Of a stretch of DNA of 64,000 nucleotides, positions 52,690-61,765 are shown piece after piece. The notes beneath the pieces were generated by a model. The model made no database searches, was not told where the DNA came from, and saw only the letters and a program-made list of their open reading frames with translations. Numbering within the stretch: position 1 is the stretch's first letter; each line of letters begins with the position of its first letter. Both the position numbers and the translations under genes were made by a program. The DNA lies in the NCBI GenBank assembly GCA_949066965.1, contig CARTDA010000019.1, positions 1-64,000 of the forward strand, written 5' to 3'. The stretch is from COE1 sp949066965. Its GTDB lineage: Bacteria; Bacillota; Clostridia; Lachnospirales; Lachnospiraceae.

Positions 52690-53667
52690 TTACAAATTAT
52701 ATATATCTGTTTTATACTTATCCAGATTATTTTTCAAAAATTCAATTGTGTTTCTTAATCCTTCTTCTAATGAAAACTGCGGCTTCCAGTTTGTTAAACG
52801 CAGTATCTTCTCATTACATCCTAGCAACCTATTCACTTCACTTTTTTCAGGTCTAAGACGTTCTTCATCACATATAATTTCTGCCATAGGATTAATCTGC
52901 TGAATAAGTTCTTCCGCAACTTGGCCAATAGAAATTTCACTCTGAGTTGCAATATTGATTTCTTCTCCAATTGTCCTTTCAGATTCATAAATTGATATAA
53001 ATCCATTGACTGTATCTTTTACATAATTGAAATCTCTCGTAGGACTTAACGAACCCAGCTTTATTTGAGACTTTCCTGCCAATAACTGCGTAATAATGGT
53101 AGGAATAACTGCCCTTGCAGACTGCCTTGGACCATATGTGTTAAATGGCCTTACAATAGTCACTGGCAATCCAAATGACCGATAAAAGCTCTCAGCAAGT
53201 CTATCAGCACCTATTTTGGTAGCCGAATAAGGTGACTGTCCCTGAAATGGATGTTTTTCATCTATTGGAACATATCGTGCTGTCCCATACACTTCTGATG
53301 TAGAAGTCACAATTACCCTTTCTATTGCTAGTTTTCTTGCTGCCTGCAGGACATTAAGTGTTCCCCTTATATTCGTCTCAACATAAGTATCCGGTGAATA
53401 ATAGCTAAAAGGTATTGCTATCAAAGCAGCAAGATGAAACACGGCATCGACATGTTTTGATGCCTCTTCTACCCCATTTGAATCACGTATATCTCCTTGA
53501 AAAATTTCTACATTTTCCATAATATTTTGAGGCAATGTATCAAGCCATCCCCAGTTATTGAAAGAGTTGTAATACACAAACGCTTTGACATCGTAACCTC
53601 TTTTTACCAATTCTTCTGTCAAATGGCTGCCAATAAATCCATCAGATCCTGTCACTAATATTTTCAT
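52690..53667 (-). CDS. legB: GDP/UDP-N-acetylglucosamine 4,6-dehydratase (LegB)
   Basis: A 325-residue extended SDR that makes the 4-keto-6-deoxy sugar at the start of legionaminate synthesis. ILVTGSDGFIGSHLTEELVKRGY is the NAD loop; AFVYYNSFNNWGWLDTLP is a LegB signature; STSEVYGTA, YSATKIGADRLAESF (YxxxK) and RPFNTYGPRQSARAVIPT complete the site. ATG 53667 is chosen over 53682; the ribosome site is weak in both cases. It is the first pathway gene and marks the edge of the AT-rich island. Confidence 0.92.
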   Translation of the reverse strand: MKILVTGSDGFIGSHLTEELVKRGYDVKAFVYYNSFNNWGWLDTLPQNIMENVEIFQGDIRDSNGVEEASKHVDAVFHLAALIAIPFSYYSPDTYVETNIRGTLNVLQAARKLAIERVIVTSTSEVYGTARYVPIDEKHPFQGQSPYSATKIGADRLAESFYRSFGLPVTIVRPFNTYGPRQSARAVIPTIITQLLAGKSQIKLGSLSPTRDFNYVKDTVNGFISIYESERTIGEEINIATQSEISIGQVAEELIQQINPMAEIICDEERLRPEKSEVNRLLGCNEKILRLTNWKPQFSLEEGLRNTIEFLKNNLDKYKTDIYNL

Positions 53668-53694
53668 CACTATGTGCCCCATTTATTTATAAGC

Positions 53695-55089
53695 TTAAAC
53701 ATCCACATTCTGTATCATCACCGGCTTGCCCGTCTGCTGGTACAGCTGCACCACTGAGCTGCCGTCCCCATAATATGCATCACTGAGCACCACTGCCCTG
53801 TCCACGTCTGCCGTGTCGTCGTAGATTCCCCAGCCCTCCGCAATGTACTGCTCCTTTATCGCCGTGTATTTCCGTAAAATGTCCGGACGCATGGACTGCA
53901 TCGTGCTTTCAATCAGCGGGTGTGGGCGCCACAGCAGAACGGTTTCATCCTGGTTTTCCTTAAAGACCTTCAGCACGTCCGCTATCTTGTCCACCCATTT
54001 TTCATTGTGTGTGAGCAGCGCCGCAATGCCGGTATTGTACATGATGATTTTCTTCCTGCTCCCATCCGGCTTTTGAATCACTTTCTGCCACTCCTTCGGG
54101 ATGTCGAATTCCTCCCTTTGGGTGGAAAGTACCCTGTCATACTTCGGTGAACCAAGCCCCAGAAACTTCTGTTCCAGATATGTCCTGTCCAGGTGTCTTC
54201 CCTGTAATCCATGCGCTTTTGCTGCCTTGAGGTATTCATTGACATAAATCTGTTTCATGTCCTCCGACTGCACAATCACCTTGTCCGCATTGATAATGCC
54301 AGGCATAAAGCAGAAATGCCTGATTTTCTCCACCATCTGCTCATTATTCGGGTCTACTTCATCCAGGACAAAATATGGGATGTAGACCAGTGTGTCCGTG
54401 TACTGTTTCAGATTCCCGGAAAAAAAATGGGGGTGCACGCTTGTGACCAGGTTCCAATTATCATATGCATTATGTATGTAAATGACATCCGGTTGATGCG
54501 CCGCAAAATCAAACGCATCATACCTCGTAACAGGCACATAATCCGGATACTGGTCAGCCTCATAATGCATTTCGCGAAAGCTTCCATCCGGATTCTTATC
54601 ATAATATGGTATCGGAATTACATATGCGTCACAATTTTCGTCCTCCCAGGCTGCCTGCCATACACTTTCCAGGGAATCCCACATCGCCGCCTTGTACGGT
54701 AAAAACACAACTTCCTTCTTGTCTGGCGGCATATCATAAGTAATGGCATTTTGCAGCTGGATAAGCTGTTTCCTGATTTTCTTGGACAGCTTTTTGCACT
54801 GGCTTTCATCTTGAATATTCGTACTCAGCCGATAAATATGCTCACAATAATCTTCCAGAATCCTGACCATAGGCACGTAGTCCATATCAAGTGTTTCCAG
54901 ATAGCTGCCAAGGTCAACTGCGGCTTCCTGACATTTGATAAATTCGTCTTCCATTTCAAAAAGGACAGTCGAAGATGCTGCCCTGCCAATGGAATCATTT
55001 ACTTTTGTCAGCATGGACACTGTCTGCAACAGGTCTTTTTTCTTGTACCGCTTCAAGCCCTTCACCTTCCTGGCAATTATTCTGTTCAC
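53695..55089 (-). CDS. CDP-glycerol glycerophosphotransferase-like protein
   Basis: A 464-residue protein. The first 120 residues are helical and basic (ARKVKGLKRYKKKDLLQ). The later part resembles the GT-B fold of CDP-glycerol:poly(glycerophosphate) transferases: EVVFLPYKAAMWDSLESVW, KFLGLGSPKYDRV, TVLLWRPHPLIESTM and SDAYYGDGSSVVQLYQQTGKPVM. It may add a polyol phosphate to a surface glycan. The gene is clearly richer in GC than the island beside it. The GTG at 55089 lacks a ribosome site; a TTG at 55056 with AGGAAGG eight bases before is a serious alternative. Confidence 0.75.
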   Translation of the reverse strand: MNRIIARKVKGLKRYKKKDLLQTVSMLTKVNDSIGRAASSTVLFEMEDEFIKCQEAAVDLGSYLETLDMDYVPMVRILEDYCEHIYRLSTNIQDESQCKKLSKKIRKQLIQLQNAITYDMPPDKKEVVFLPYKAAMWDSLESVWQAAWEDENCDAYVIPIPYYDKNPDGSFREMHYEADQYPDYVPVTRYDAFDFAAHQPDVIYIHNAYDNWNLVTSVHPHFFSGNLKQYTDTLVYIPYFVLDEVDPNNEQMVEKIRHFCFMPGIINADKVIVQSEDMKQIYVNEYLKAAKAHGLQGRHLDRTYLEQKFLGLGSPKYDRVLSTQREEFDIPKEWQKVIQKPDGSRKKIIMYNTGIAALLTHNEKWVDKIADVLKVFKENQDETVLLWRPHPLIESTMQSMRPDILRKYTAIKEQYIAEGWGIYDDTADVDRAVVLSDAYYGDGSSVVQLYQQTGKPVMIQNVDV

Positions 55090-55106
55090 ACATTTTTGCT
55101 ATAACT

Positions 55107-55135
55107 AGTCTACAACAATCGCCATCATTTTGCAA
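55107..55135 (-). promoter_or_regulatory. Possible promoter for the glycan operon
   Basis: On the minus strand TTGCAA (55135-55130) and TAGACT (55112-55107) have 17-base spacing. The transcript would start near 55100, only about ten bases before the GTG at 55089, which supports the downstream TTG start for that gene. The rest of 55136-55199 holds only T-rich TTTTCAGTC repeats. Confidence 0.45.
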
Positions 55136-55199
55136 TATATTTTTCAGTTTTCAGTCTTTTTCAGTCTTTCCAATTCCTGTCATGGATTTTACATCTTAT

Positions 55200-55769
55200 T
55201 CAGTCATGCCTGTGGAGCAGGACATTCCGGGTAAATTCTGCCATATTCGCACAGATATGGTCAGGCGCCACATCTTCTTCCAGCCGTTTCATCCCATACC
55301 CGGATTCCAGGAGCACCGTGGTAAGTCCGGCATTTTGTCCAAGCTGTATGTCGCTTGCCCTGTCGCCAACCATGTATGAATTTTCAATATCCGCCGTGTC
55401 AATGCCAAAATCCCTGCATGCCTGCCATACCATTCCGGCTGACGGCTTCCTGCACTGGCATTGGCAGGTATACTTGCCGACAATGCCTTTTTCATGATGC
55501 GGACAGTAATAAACCGCGTCAACACCGGTTTCCCGCATCAGGTACCGGTTCATTTCCTGCAGCTGCTCTTCCGTAAAATAACCTCTTGCCACACCGCTCT
55601 GGTTTGTCACCACAATTGCAAGATAACCTTTTTCGTGAATTGTACGGACACATTCCTTCGCATACGGAAATATTTCAAGCTCGTCCACGCTGCACACATA
55701 GCTTTTCTCAACAGACAGTACCCCGTCCCTGTCAAGAAATACAACCGGTTTAGATCTCCCACACTCCAT
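55200..55769 (-). CDS. gmhB: D-glycero-D-manno-heptose 1,7-bisphosphate phosphatase
   Basis: A 189-residue HAD phosphatase. The nucleophile motif VVFLDRDGVLSVEK, the motif II TNQSGVARGYF, the zinc-binding loop YYCPHHEKGIVGKYTCQCQCRKPSAG with His and Cys ligands, and GDRASDIQLGQNAGL match GmhB. It removes the C7 phosphate during ADP- or GDP-heptose synthesis. No GmhA, HldE or HddA is seen in the window. It precedes the CDP-glycerol-transferase-like gene and could supply a heptose to the same glycan. Confidence 0.88.
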   Translation of the reverse strand: MECGRSKPVVFLDRDGVLSVEKSYVCSVDELEIFPYAKECVRTIHEKGYLAIVVTNQSGVARGYFTEEQLQEMNRYLMRETGVDAVYYCPHHEKGIVGKYTCQCQCRKPSAGMVWQACRDFGIDTADIENSYMVGDRASDIQLGQNAGLTTVLLESGYGMKRLEEDVAPDHICANMAEFTRNVLLHRHD

Positions 55770-55818
55770 CCATTCACCTGCGCCTTTCCCATTGCTTCAA
55801 ATCCAGTCAGTTATTTTC

Positions 55819-56595
55819 CTACAGTTCCTTACCCCGGAACAGTACCTCCAGAACGGCATAGATAACAGGCTGGTGTACCATATAGATTCCAAACGAATGC
55901 CTTCCGAGCCACTCAATGGGACGCAGGACACTATCCTCCAAAAACGCCATAACCTTTTTCCCTTTGGAAAGGCGAAACAGAAAATACCCTGCCATAAATA
56001 AAAACATCCACGGAACCAGCGAAAAATAATCTGTCGAATAAAATCCCTCCTGTGGAAATCCCAAAAAAGCAGTCGCAATGTTCCGATACAGTCCCGACGG
56101 CAGCCTGCACAATTTCCACTTTTCAAAGCCAAGAAAGCCCTCATTGACATTGCGCGTCAGCAAAAAAAGCACGGCACTCGCCGCCAGGCCCGCAGATGCC
56201 GGAAGCTTTTTGAGCCATCTGTCAAGCAGGCACATCAGCAGCATACAGGAGCCTGTCAGCGTAAGCACCCCGAACACGACCCTGTTCATAGGCATGACGG
56301 CAAGCGTTGCCAACGTGATAACTGCGCCGCCGAGAAACACAGTGATACCGCGTTTCAGCGCATGATGCCCCAATGACCAGCAAAAGCCGGACAGGAATAT
56401 GAATGTCCAGCAGATTCCCTGCTGCCACAGATATGCCCCCTGCGACCTGTACCAGCCCCAGTCCACCTGATAGATGTATACCAGGTCCCAAGTCATATGG
56501 TACGCTATCATGTTCAGCAGCGCAATTCCCCTGATTCCGTCCAGTTTGCCATACCGCTTTTTATTTCCATTCCTGTTATCGTTCTTTTTCTCCAT
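55819..56595 (-). CDS. DUF1624 (HGSNAT-like) membrane protein
   Basis: A 258-residue membrane protein with six to seven hydrophobic helices. YGKLDGIRGIALLNMIAYHMTWDLVY contains the conserved Asp-Gly-x-Arg and His of the heparan-alpha-glucosaminide acetyltransferase-like family, and RHSFGIYMVHQPVIY closes the domain. Such proteins move acetyl groups across the membrane to glycans. The substrate is unknown. The ATG at 56595 is the first; the in-frame TTG at 56604 is less likely. Confidence 0.82.
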   Translation of the reverse strand: MEKKNDNRNGNKKRYGKLDGIRGIALLNMIAYHMTWDLVYIYQVDWGWYRSQGAYLWQQGICWTFIFLSGFCWSLGHHALKRGITVFLGGAVITLATLAVMPMNRVVFGVLTLTGSCMLLMCLLDRWLKKLPASAGLAASAVLFLLTRNVNEGFLGFEKWKLCRLPSGLYRNIATAFLGFPQEGFYSTDYFSLVPWMFLFMAGYFLFRLSKGKKVMAFLEDSVLRPIEWLGRHSFGIYMVHQPVIYAVLEVLFRGKEL

Positions 56596-56611
56596 ATTCC
56601 CCAATCCATCC

Positions 56612-56642
56612 GTAACGGTTCAGCCGAAGGCTGAACTGTCAC
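56612..56642. repeat. Minimal terminal-inverted-repeat element (hairpin)
   Basis: GTAACGGTTCAGCC and GGCTGAACTGTCAC are near-perfect inverse repeats around GAA. These are the ends of the elements at 2079-2249 and 60380-60448 without any middle. Placed between the GH53 stop and the DUF1624 start, it could also act as a transcription terminator or mRNA end. Confidence 0.7.
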
Positions 56643-56658
56643 ATCTATCCACCATTAT

Positions 56659-58392
56659 TCAGGCACGTACCAGGCAAATGTCTTTCAGCATGCCATATAT
56701 TGCCGGTGAGTCCACCAGGATTCCGACTTCTGCCCGGCTGTCCTTATCAAGCGTAATCTCCACACTGTGTCGCGCCCACTCCTCAGCGGATGGGAAAATG
56801 GACTGCCTGGCATCCGTTCCATTCCCCGAACACGCATACAGCTGTACCTTTACGCCAGTTGTATTGTCTCCTTTATATGACAATGAAAAAATATATTTTC
56901 CTGCCAAAAGCTGTCCGACCTTCTGGCACAGGGACATCTTAAAATTGCTCTCTCCCCTGAAATAGAAATAATTCGTCGTATCAAACGGAAACGTTTCCGC
57001 AGTCTCCTGCCTGATTTCGTGCATAAAGCTGTTATCGTCAGCTTCCCCTTTTACTTCCCAATATTCCGGCGTGCCGCCATACACATTCTCAAAATCCGCA
57101 TTTTTCAGCAGATTCTGTTTCTCTTTTACTTCCACAAGACAGATAGGCAGGCTGATACGCTGCCCGCACTCCGAAAGTGTTCCATTTATGACAACCGTGT
57201 CATTCATAACCAGTCCTGACTTGTCAAATGCCCATGTAACCGCTTCCCATTCCAGCCTTCCGTCATACCTTAAAACCTTCACTGCCCTTGGAAGATATTC
57301 GGATGGCACATCCTCCGGTGTCACTGTAATCATGGACGGTTCATATATTTTCGCAATACGGCTGACATCTGCATGCTCCGGGTCAGAGCCAAATGCCCTG
57401 ATTCCCAGTGTCGGTCTGCCATCGGCATCCACGATTCCCATGCAGCTTCCCCAGCTGTCGTCTGTCTCGTCATCCGGCCTTGAGAACGGCTCCCAGTAAA
57501 AGACGCCAGCCCCAAGTCCGTCACTGATATGCGCCGCAATGCTCATAATCAGTTCCAGCACTTCCTTCTGTGCCGCGCCTCCTGCCGGAAAACCGGATAT
57601 CCTTTCCTGTGCCTCGCCGAACAGCTCTCCCCTGCTTCTGCGGTAAGCATGTGCCACTTCCGCAATAATCATTGGCTTGCGATAACGCTTTGCCAGCGCC
57701 TCCATTGTATTTTTGAGGTCATTGAATGTCCCATGCCAGAACGGATAATAGGAAAGACCGATGATATCAAAATCTGTCACGCCATGCGAAAGGGCATTGT
57801 CGAACCATTCCTTAAAATAATAATACCGTCCGCCCTGATCCAGATGCAGCATCACCTTGGTATCACGCGCCCCCTGTGTGTCCCGCACCGCGCGGATTCC
57901 CGCGTTGATAAGCTGCGCAAGCCCTTCCCAGTTGTCTGTCCTGCCGTCCGGCCACATCATTCCGCAGCGGATTTCATTCCCGACCTGTACCATCTCCGGA
58001 TAAACATGGTCTGTGTCCAGCGCTTCCAGAACCGCTCTTGTATAATCATAAACTGCCTGCGCAAGGGCATCTCCATGTAAATCGTTCCACGCCTGCGGTT
58101 TTGTCTGCTTGCCGGGGTCTGCCCACCAGTCCGAATAGTGGAAATCAAGCAGCAGTCCCATCCCGCGCTTTTTGATTTCAGCCGCCATCCTCCTCGTATG
58201 CGCCAGGTCACAATAGCCGCCCGACTCCCTGACGCACTCCGGATTGTTCCAAATCCGCAGCCGCCCATAGTTAAATCCCTGTTCCTTTGCAAAATCAATC
58301 ACGTTGACCTCGTTTCCGTCAAAATCATAATAGCGGTGTCCCCTATCCATCATTTCCGGATATGAGGATATATCCATTCCCTTTACAAACAT
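56659..58392 (-). CDS. GH53 endo-beta-1,4-galactanase
   Basis: A 577-residue enzyme that cuts beta-1,4-galactan side chains of pectin. The GH53 barrel spans about residues 1-335: FVKGMDISSYPEM, LRIWNNPE, LLDFHYSDWWADPGKQ, the acid/base Glu in QVGNEI and the nucleophile Glu in MIIAEVAHAYR. After a beta-rich linker (TVTPEDVPSEYLPR) a C-terminal carbohydrate-binding-like sandwich begins near NLLKNADFENVYGG. There is no signal peptide, so it acts on imported oligosaccharides in the cytoplasm. ATG 58392 has GGGAGGA upstream. Confidence 0.9.
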   Translation of the reverse strand: MFVKGMDISSYPEMMDRGHRYYDFDGNEVNVIDFAKEQGFNYGRLRIWNNPECVRESGGYCDLAHTRRMAAEIKKRGMGLLLDFHYSDWWADPGKQTKPQAWNDLHGDALAQAVYDYTRAVLEALDTDHVYPEMVQVGNEIRCGMMWPDGRTDNWEGLAQLINAGIRAVRDTQGARDTKVMLHLDQGGRYYYFKEWFDNALSHGVTDFDIIGLSYYPFWHGTFNDLKNTMEALAKRYRKPMIIAEVAHAYRRSRGELFGEAQERISGFPAGGAAQKEVLELIMSIAAHISDGLGAGVFYWEPFSRPDDETDDSWGSCMGIVDADGRPTLGIRAFGSDPEHADVSRIAKIYEPSMITVTPEDVPSEYLPRAVKVLRYDGRLEWEAVTWAFDKSGLVMNDTVVINGTLSECGQRISLPICLVEVKEKQNLLKNADFENVYGGTPEYWEVKGEADDNSFMHEIRQETAETFPFDTTNYFYFRGESNFKMSLCQKVGQLLAGKYIFSLSYKGDNTTGVKVQLYACSGNGTDARQSIFPSAEEWARHSVEITLDKDSRAEVGILVDSPAIYGMLKDICLVRA

Positions 58393-58411
58393 ATGAATCC
58401 TCCCTCTTTTC

Positions 58412-58444
58412 AAAATACCGCAGACACAATATCTGCGGTATTTT
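58412..58444 (-). terminator. Terminator of the Na/Pi transporter gene
   Basis: AAAATACCGCAGA (58412-58424) pairs perfectly with TCTGCGGTATTTT (58432-58444), 13 bp with a seven-base loop. It lies just past the transporter stop at 58457, and its own T-rich arm gives the U tract on the minus strand. It separates the transporter from the GH53 gene. Confidence 0.85.
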
Positions 58445-58456
58445 AAAAACTGCTAT

Positions 58457-60241
58457 TTACTTCTTCTTCGCCTTTTTGGTCTTGCTGATATCATATTTCA
58501 GCTCATATGCCTCATAAAGCTCCCGGTACATCACATTGTTCATCTCACGGATGCTCTTCTGGTATTCGTGTGTGTCAAAATCCTCCGCTTCCGATTCCAG
58601 AAGCGCCACCGCCACGTTGGAACAGTGCGCCCCGATTCGCTCAAAATCGGTCAGGATATTGTTAAATGCAAACCCCTGTTTTAACTCACATTTTCCATTT
58701 CTAAGCCGCGTAATGTGCCTTGACTTCAACTCGTTGCAGAGCACGTTAATCAGCTCCCTTAAAGGCTCCACGCGGATTGCCTCGCCCACATCGTCATCCG
58801 AAAAGGCATCCACCGTAACCTCCAGAATCTCCTTAACGGCTCCCCCCAGCACAGACAGCTCATAGGTTGCCTCGTCCGAGAACGATATCTTTTTTTCATA
58901 GAGCTCATTTGCCGACTTTGACAAATTCACCGCATGGTCGCCGAGCCGCTCAAAGTCACTGATTGTATGCAGGAAAATGGACACCTGCTTGGACTGGTTC
59001 TCCGTCATGTCACGCCCTGTCAGCTGCATGAGATAGGTGCCAAGCTTATCCTCATACTTATCAATCAGATTTTCCTTTTCCTGCACCTTGTTGTAACGGT
59101 CTTCCGTATAGTTGTCAAAAAGCCCCATTGCACGCACAATATTCTTCCTGGCCTTTCTCGCCATGCCGTTCATGGCTGTATGGCTCTGCCCAATGGCAAG
59201 TGCGGGGTAGCGCAAAAAGCGTTCCTCCAGCAGGTCGAAGTCCGCCTGTTCCTCCCTGTCTTCCTGTGTGTCCTTCACAAGATGGAACACAAGCCTTTCT
59301 ATCCACTTGATAAATGGGAACAGTATCACGACTGTCGCCAGTCGGAAAACTGTATTTAATATCGCTATCGCTATCGGGCTCATTGTCATATCCATAAAGT
59401 CAAACCGGACAACTGCATTGACCGAATAGAATACAACAGCCCAGAAAACCATGCCAAACAAGTCATTCATCAGATAAATAAGCGCTGTCCTCTTACCGTT
59501 CTTGTTTGTTCCGATGGACGACAGCAGTACCGGACAGGCTGCACCTACACCGATACCGAGCGTAATCGGAAAAGCTGACGCAAACGTGATTGCACCAGTC
59601 ACGGAAAGCGCCTGCAGGATACCGATAGAAGCCGACGCACTCTGCAATACTGCAGTAAATGCAATACCGACCAGAATGCCCATAAAGGGGTTGGAAAACA
59701 TGGTAAGCATATTGACAAAATGCGGATTTTCCTTCAGAGGTGAAACCGCGCCGCTCATGCTTTGCATCCCAAACATCAATATCGAAAAGCCAAGCATGAT
59801 GTCCCCGACATTCTTATAGGTACTTTTCTTCGATATCATCTTGAATAAAATACCGATAATGGAAACGACCGCCGATATCGTGGTCGTGGACAAAAGCTGC
59901 GCAATGCCGCTTGAACCTTCTATGTAAGACAGGCAGAGAATCCATCCTGTGATACTGGTACCGATATTTGCCCCCATGATGATGCCGATTGCCTGTGCCA
60001 CCTTCATCATGCCCGAATTTACAAAACCGACTACCATGACTGTCGTGGCGGAGGAGGACTGTATGATTGCCGTGACCGCCGTTCCCAGAAGAACCCCTTT
60101 AATCGGCGTGCTGGTCAGCTTATATAAAATAAGCTCCAGCTTTTCTCCTGCTGCCTTTTTCAGTCCGTCTCCCATAAGGGACATGCCAAACAGAAATAGA
60201 GCCACCCCGCTAAGTAACGATAAAATAGATGTTATGCCCAT
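58457..60241 (-). CDS. Na/Pi cotransporter with C-terminal PhoU-like domain
   Basis: A 594-residue NptA-type transporter. Two inverted repeats carry the substrate motifs IIQSSSATTVM near residue 60 and VLQSASASIG near 200, each followed by hydrophobic helices. About residues 335-575 form PhoU-like helical bundles (LFDNYTEDRYNKVQEKENLIDKYE, FLHTISDFERLGDHAVNL). It should import phosphate with Na+, with the PhoU part in regulation. The tail is KTKKAKKK. It has its own promoter and terminator. Confidence 0.92.
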   Translation of the reverse strand: MGITSILSLLSGVALFLFGMSLMGDGLKKAAGEKLELILYKLTSTPIKGVLLGTAVTAIIQSSSATTVMVVGFVNSGMMKVAQAIGIIMGANIGTSITGWILCLSYIEGSSGIAQLLSTTTISAVVSIIGILFKMISKKSTYKNVGDIMLGFSILMFGMQSMSGAVSPLKENPHFVNMLTMFSNPFMGILVGIAFTAVLQSASASIGILQALSVTGAITFASAFPITLGIGVGAACPVLLSSIGTNKNGKRTALIYLMNDLFGMVFWAVVFYSVNAVVRFDFMDMTMSPIAIAILNTVFRLATVVILFPFIKWIERLVFHLVKDTQEDREEQADFDLLEERFLRYPALAIGQSHTAMNGMARKARKNIVRAMGLFDNYTEDRYNKVQEKENLIDKYEDKLGTYLMQLTGRDMTENQSKQVSIFLHTISDFERLGDHAVNLSKSANELYEKKISFSDEATYELSVLGGAVKEILEVTVDAFSDDDVGEAIRVEPLRELINVLCNELKSRHITRLRNGKCELKQGFAFNNILTDFERIGAHCSNVAVALLESEAEDFDTHEYQKSIREMNNVMYRELYEAYELKYDISKTKKAKKK

Positions 60242-60323
60242 GTCATTCTCATTCCTTCGCAGCTGCCAGCTGCTTTCCTTCTCTTATAAGTTTTTTGCTA
60301 TTCCTTTATCTTATCATAGTTCC

Positions 60324-60352
60324 ATCATATCAGATTCCATAAAAGGTGTAAA
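60324..60352 (-). promoter_or_regulatory. Promoter of the Na/Pi cotransporter
   Basis: TTTACA (60352-60347) and TATGAT (60329-60324) on the minus strand are spaced by 17 bases, giving a leader of about 75 bases before ATG 60241. The leader includes a CAGCTG/CAGCTG direct and palindromic pair near the ribosome site. Confidence 0.7.
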
Positions 60353-60379
60353 GCGTTAATCACAATCCCCGACTGCCAC

Positions 60380-60448
60380 GTAACAGTTCAGCCTCCGGCT
60401 TCCTGTTACAGGCATCAATCCATGCAAAGTCCTAAACTAAACTGTTAC
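60380..60448. repeat. Terminal-inverted-repeat element, short form (69 bp)
   Basis: It begins GTAACAGTTCAGCC and ends AAACTGTTAC, and shares the blocks CTTCCTGTTACAGGCATCAA and ATGCAAAGTCCT with the 171-bp copy at 2079-2249; the central part is absent. It runs into the 3' end of the DUF815 gene, supplying its last codons (NSLV) and stop at 60432. Confidence 0.78.
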
Positions 60449-61745
60449 ACCCATCCAGATAATTAACAAACTGCTGTGCGGTACGTCCTGAGATGCCTCC
60501 GTGGCTCAGCTCCCATTTGTTTGCCTCCGCCTTCAGCTCCTCGTCGGACATCGCAATCCCCTGCCTGTGCGCCAGCTCGATTACGATATTGAAATATTCT
60601 TTCTGCGTGGGTTTTGAGTAATTGATGGTGACGCCAAAACGGTTTACAAGGGAAAGCTTCTCTTCCATCGTATCGGAGCGGTGCATACCGTTGTCAACCT
60701 CCACGTCACTCCTGTCATTCCATGTCTCCTTGATTAAGTGCCTGCGGTTTGAAGTCGCATAAATCAAAATATTGTCCGGCTTCGTCTCCACGCCGCCCTC
60801 AATGACTGCCTTGAGGAACTTATACTCAACCTCGAACTCCTCAAACGACAGGTCATCCATATAAATTACAAACTTGTAATTCCTGTTCTTAATCTGTGCG
60901 ATGACACCCGACAAGTCTTTGAACTGGTGCTTATAAATCTCAATCATGCGCAGTCCCTGCGGATAAAACGCATTCACAATTGCCTTGATGCTTGTGGATT
61001 TACCAGTACCGCTGTCCCCAAACAGCAGCACGTTGTTCGCTTTCCTGCCCTCCACAAATGCCCTTGTATTGTCGACAAGCTTCTTTTTCTGCAGTTCATA
61101 ACCGACCAGATCGTCGAGCATCACCTTGTCCATATTGTTAATCGGCAAAAATTCTATCATGCCCTCCGATTTGTCCCGGATGCGGAACGCCTTGTTCAGG
61201 CCGAACATCCCCACGCCAAAATCCTTGTAAAAAGCCGTCACACAGTCAAAAAATGCATTCTCGTCAGCTGCCTGTTCAAGCTGCGCGCTCAGGGCAATAA
61301 TCTTCTCACTGACATTTTTGTTATACATCAGCTCTTTCTTGCCGATTGCCCTGTAATCAGAAAGCTGTGAAAAACAGTCAATGCCAAGCTCCCCCTCTAT
61401 CGCCGAAAAATCATAGTCAAACAGGTTTTTAAACACCCTGAAATCATTTTTTGCAAAGTGGTTGACGCTCCCATCATTTGCACCCACCTTCTCACAGGTG
61501 ATGCTGAATGGATTTTCATTTGTCACCATGAAAAAAGTAAGGTAATTGTGCCAGAGATTATGGTTAAACCCATAATCTGTGGCGACAATCAGAAGCCTTT
61601 TGAGCTGTGTATAAATATCTTTGATAAGCGCTGACTTTGAGCCTGTCTTCTCATCAAAACGGCGGAATATTTCCCCCATCTGGTAAAGAATACAGTCCTT
61701 GTCCATATCTCCATACATAATTAGTTTCGCAATCTCACGGTACAT
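60432..61745 (-). CDS. DUF815-family AAA ATPase
   Basis: A 437-residue ATPase. The Walker A is VLLFGDSGTGKSTS near residue 244, and the Walker B-like YKFVIYMDDLSFEEFE is followed by sensor-like IYATSNRRHL. SHGGISGRTAQQFVNYLDG ends the DUF815 domain. The first 190 residues are helical and less conserved. Its role is unknown; a chaperone or regulatory function is possible. The normal C-terminus probably ends soon after YLDG, since the remaining residues come from a repeat element. ATG 61745 has GAGGAG upstream. Confidence 0.88.
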   Translation of the reverse strand: MYREIAKLIMYGDMDKDCILYQMGEIFRRFDEKTGSKSALIKDIYTQLKRLLIVATDYGFNHNLWHNYLTFFMVTNENPFSITCEKVGANDGSVNHFAKNDFRVFKNLFDYDFSAIEGELGIDCFSQLSDYRAIGKKELMYNKNVSEKIIALSAQLEQAADENAFFDCVTAFYKDFGVGMFGLNKAFRIRDKSEGMIEFLPINNMDKVMLDDLVGYELQKKKLVDNTRAFVEGRKANNVLLFGDSGTGKSTSIKAIVNAFYPQGLRMIEIYKHQFKDLSGVIAQIKNRNYKFVIYMDDLSFEEFEVEYKFLKAVIEGGVETKPDNILIYATSNRRHLIKETWNDRSDVEVDNGMHRSDTMEEKLSLVNRFGVTINYSKPTQKEYFNIVIELAHRQGIAMSDEELKAEANKWELSHGGISGRTAQQFVNYLDGCNSLV

Positions 61746-61765
61746 TTTCTTTTCTCCTCACCCTT

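Noticed and set aside
44458..53667. Pseudaminic acid pathway
   Set aside because: No PseB, PseC, PseG or PseH type is visible. The 2-epimerase, LegB dehydratase and CBS-nucleotidyltransferase fit the legionaminate route better.
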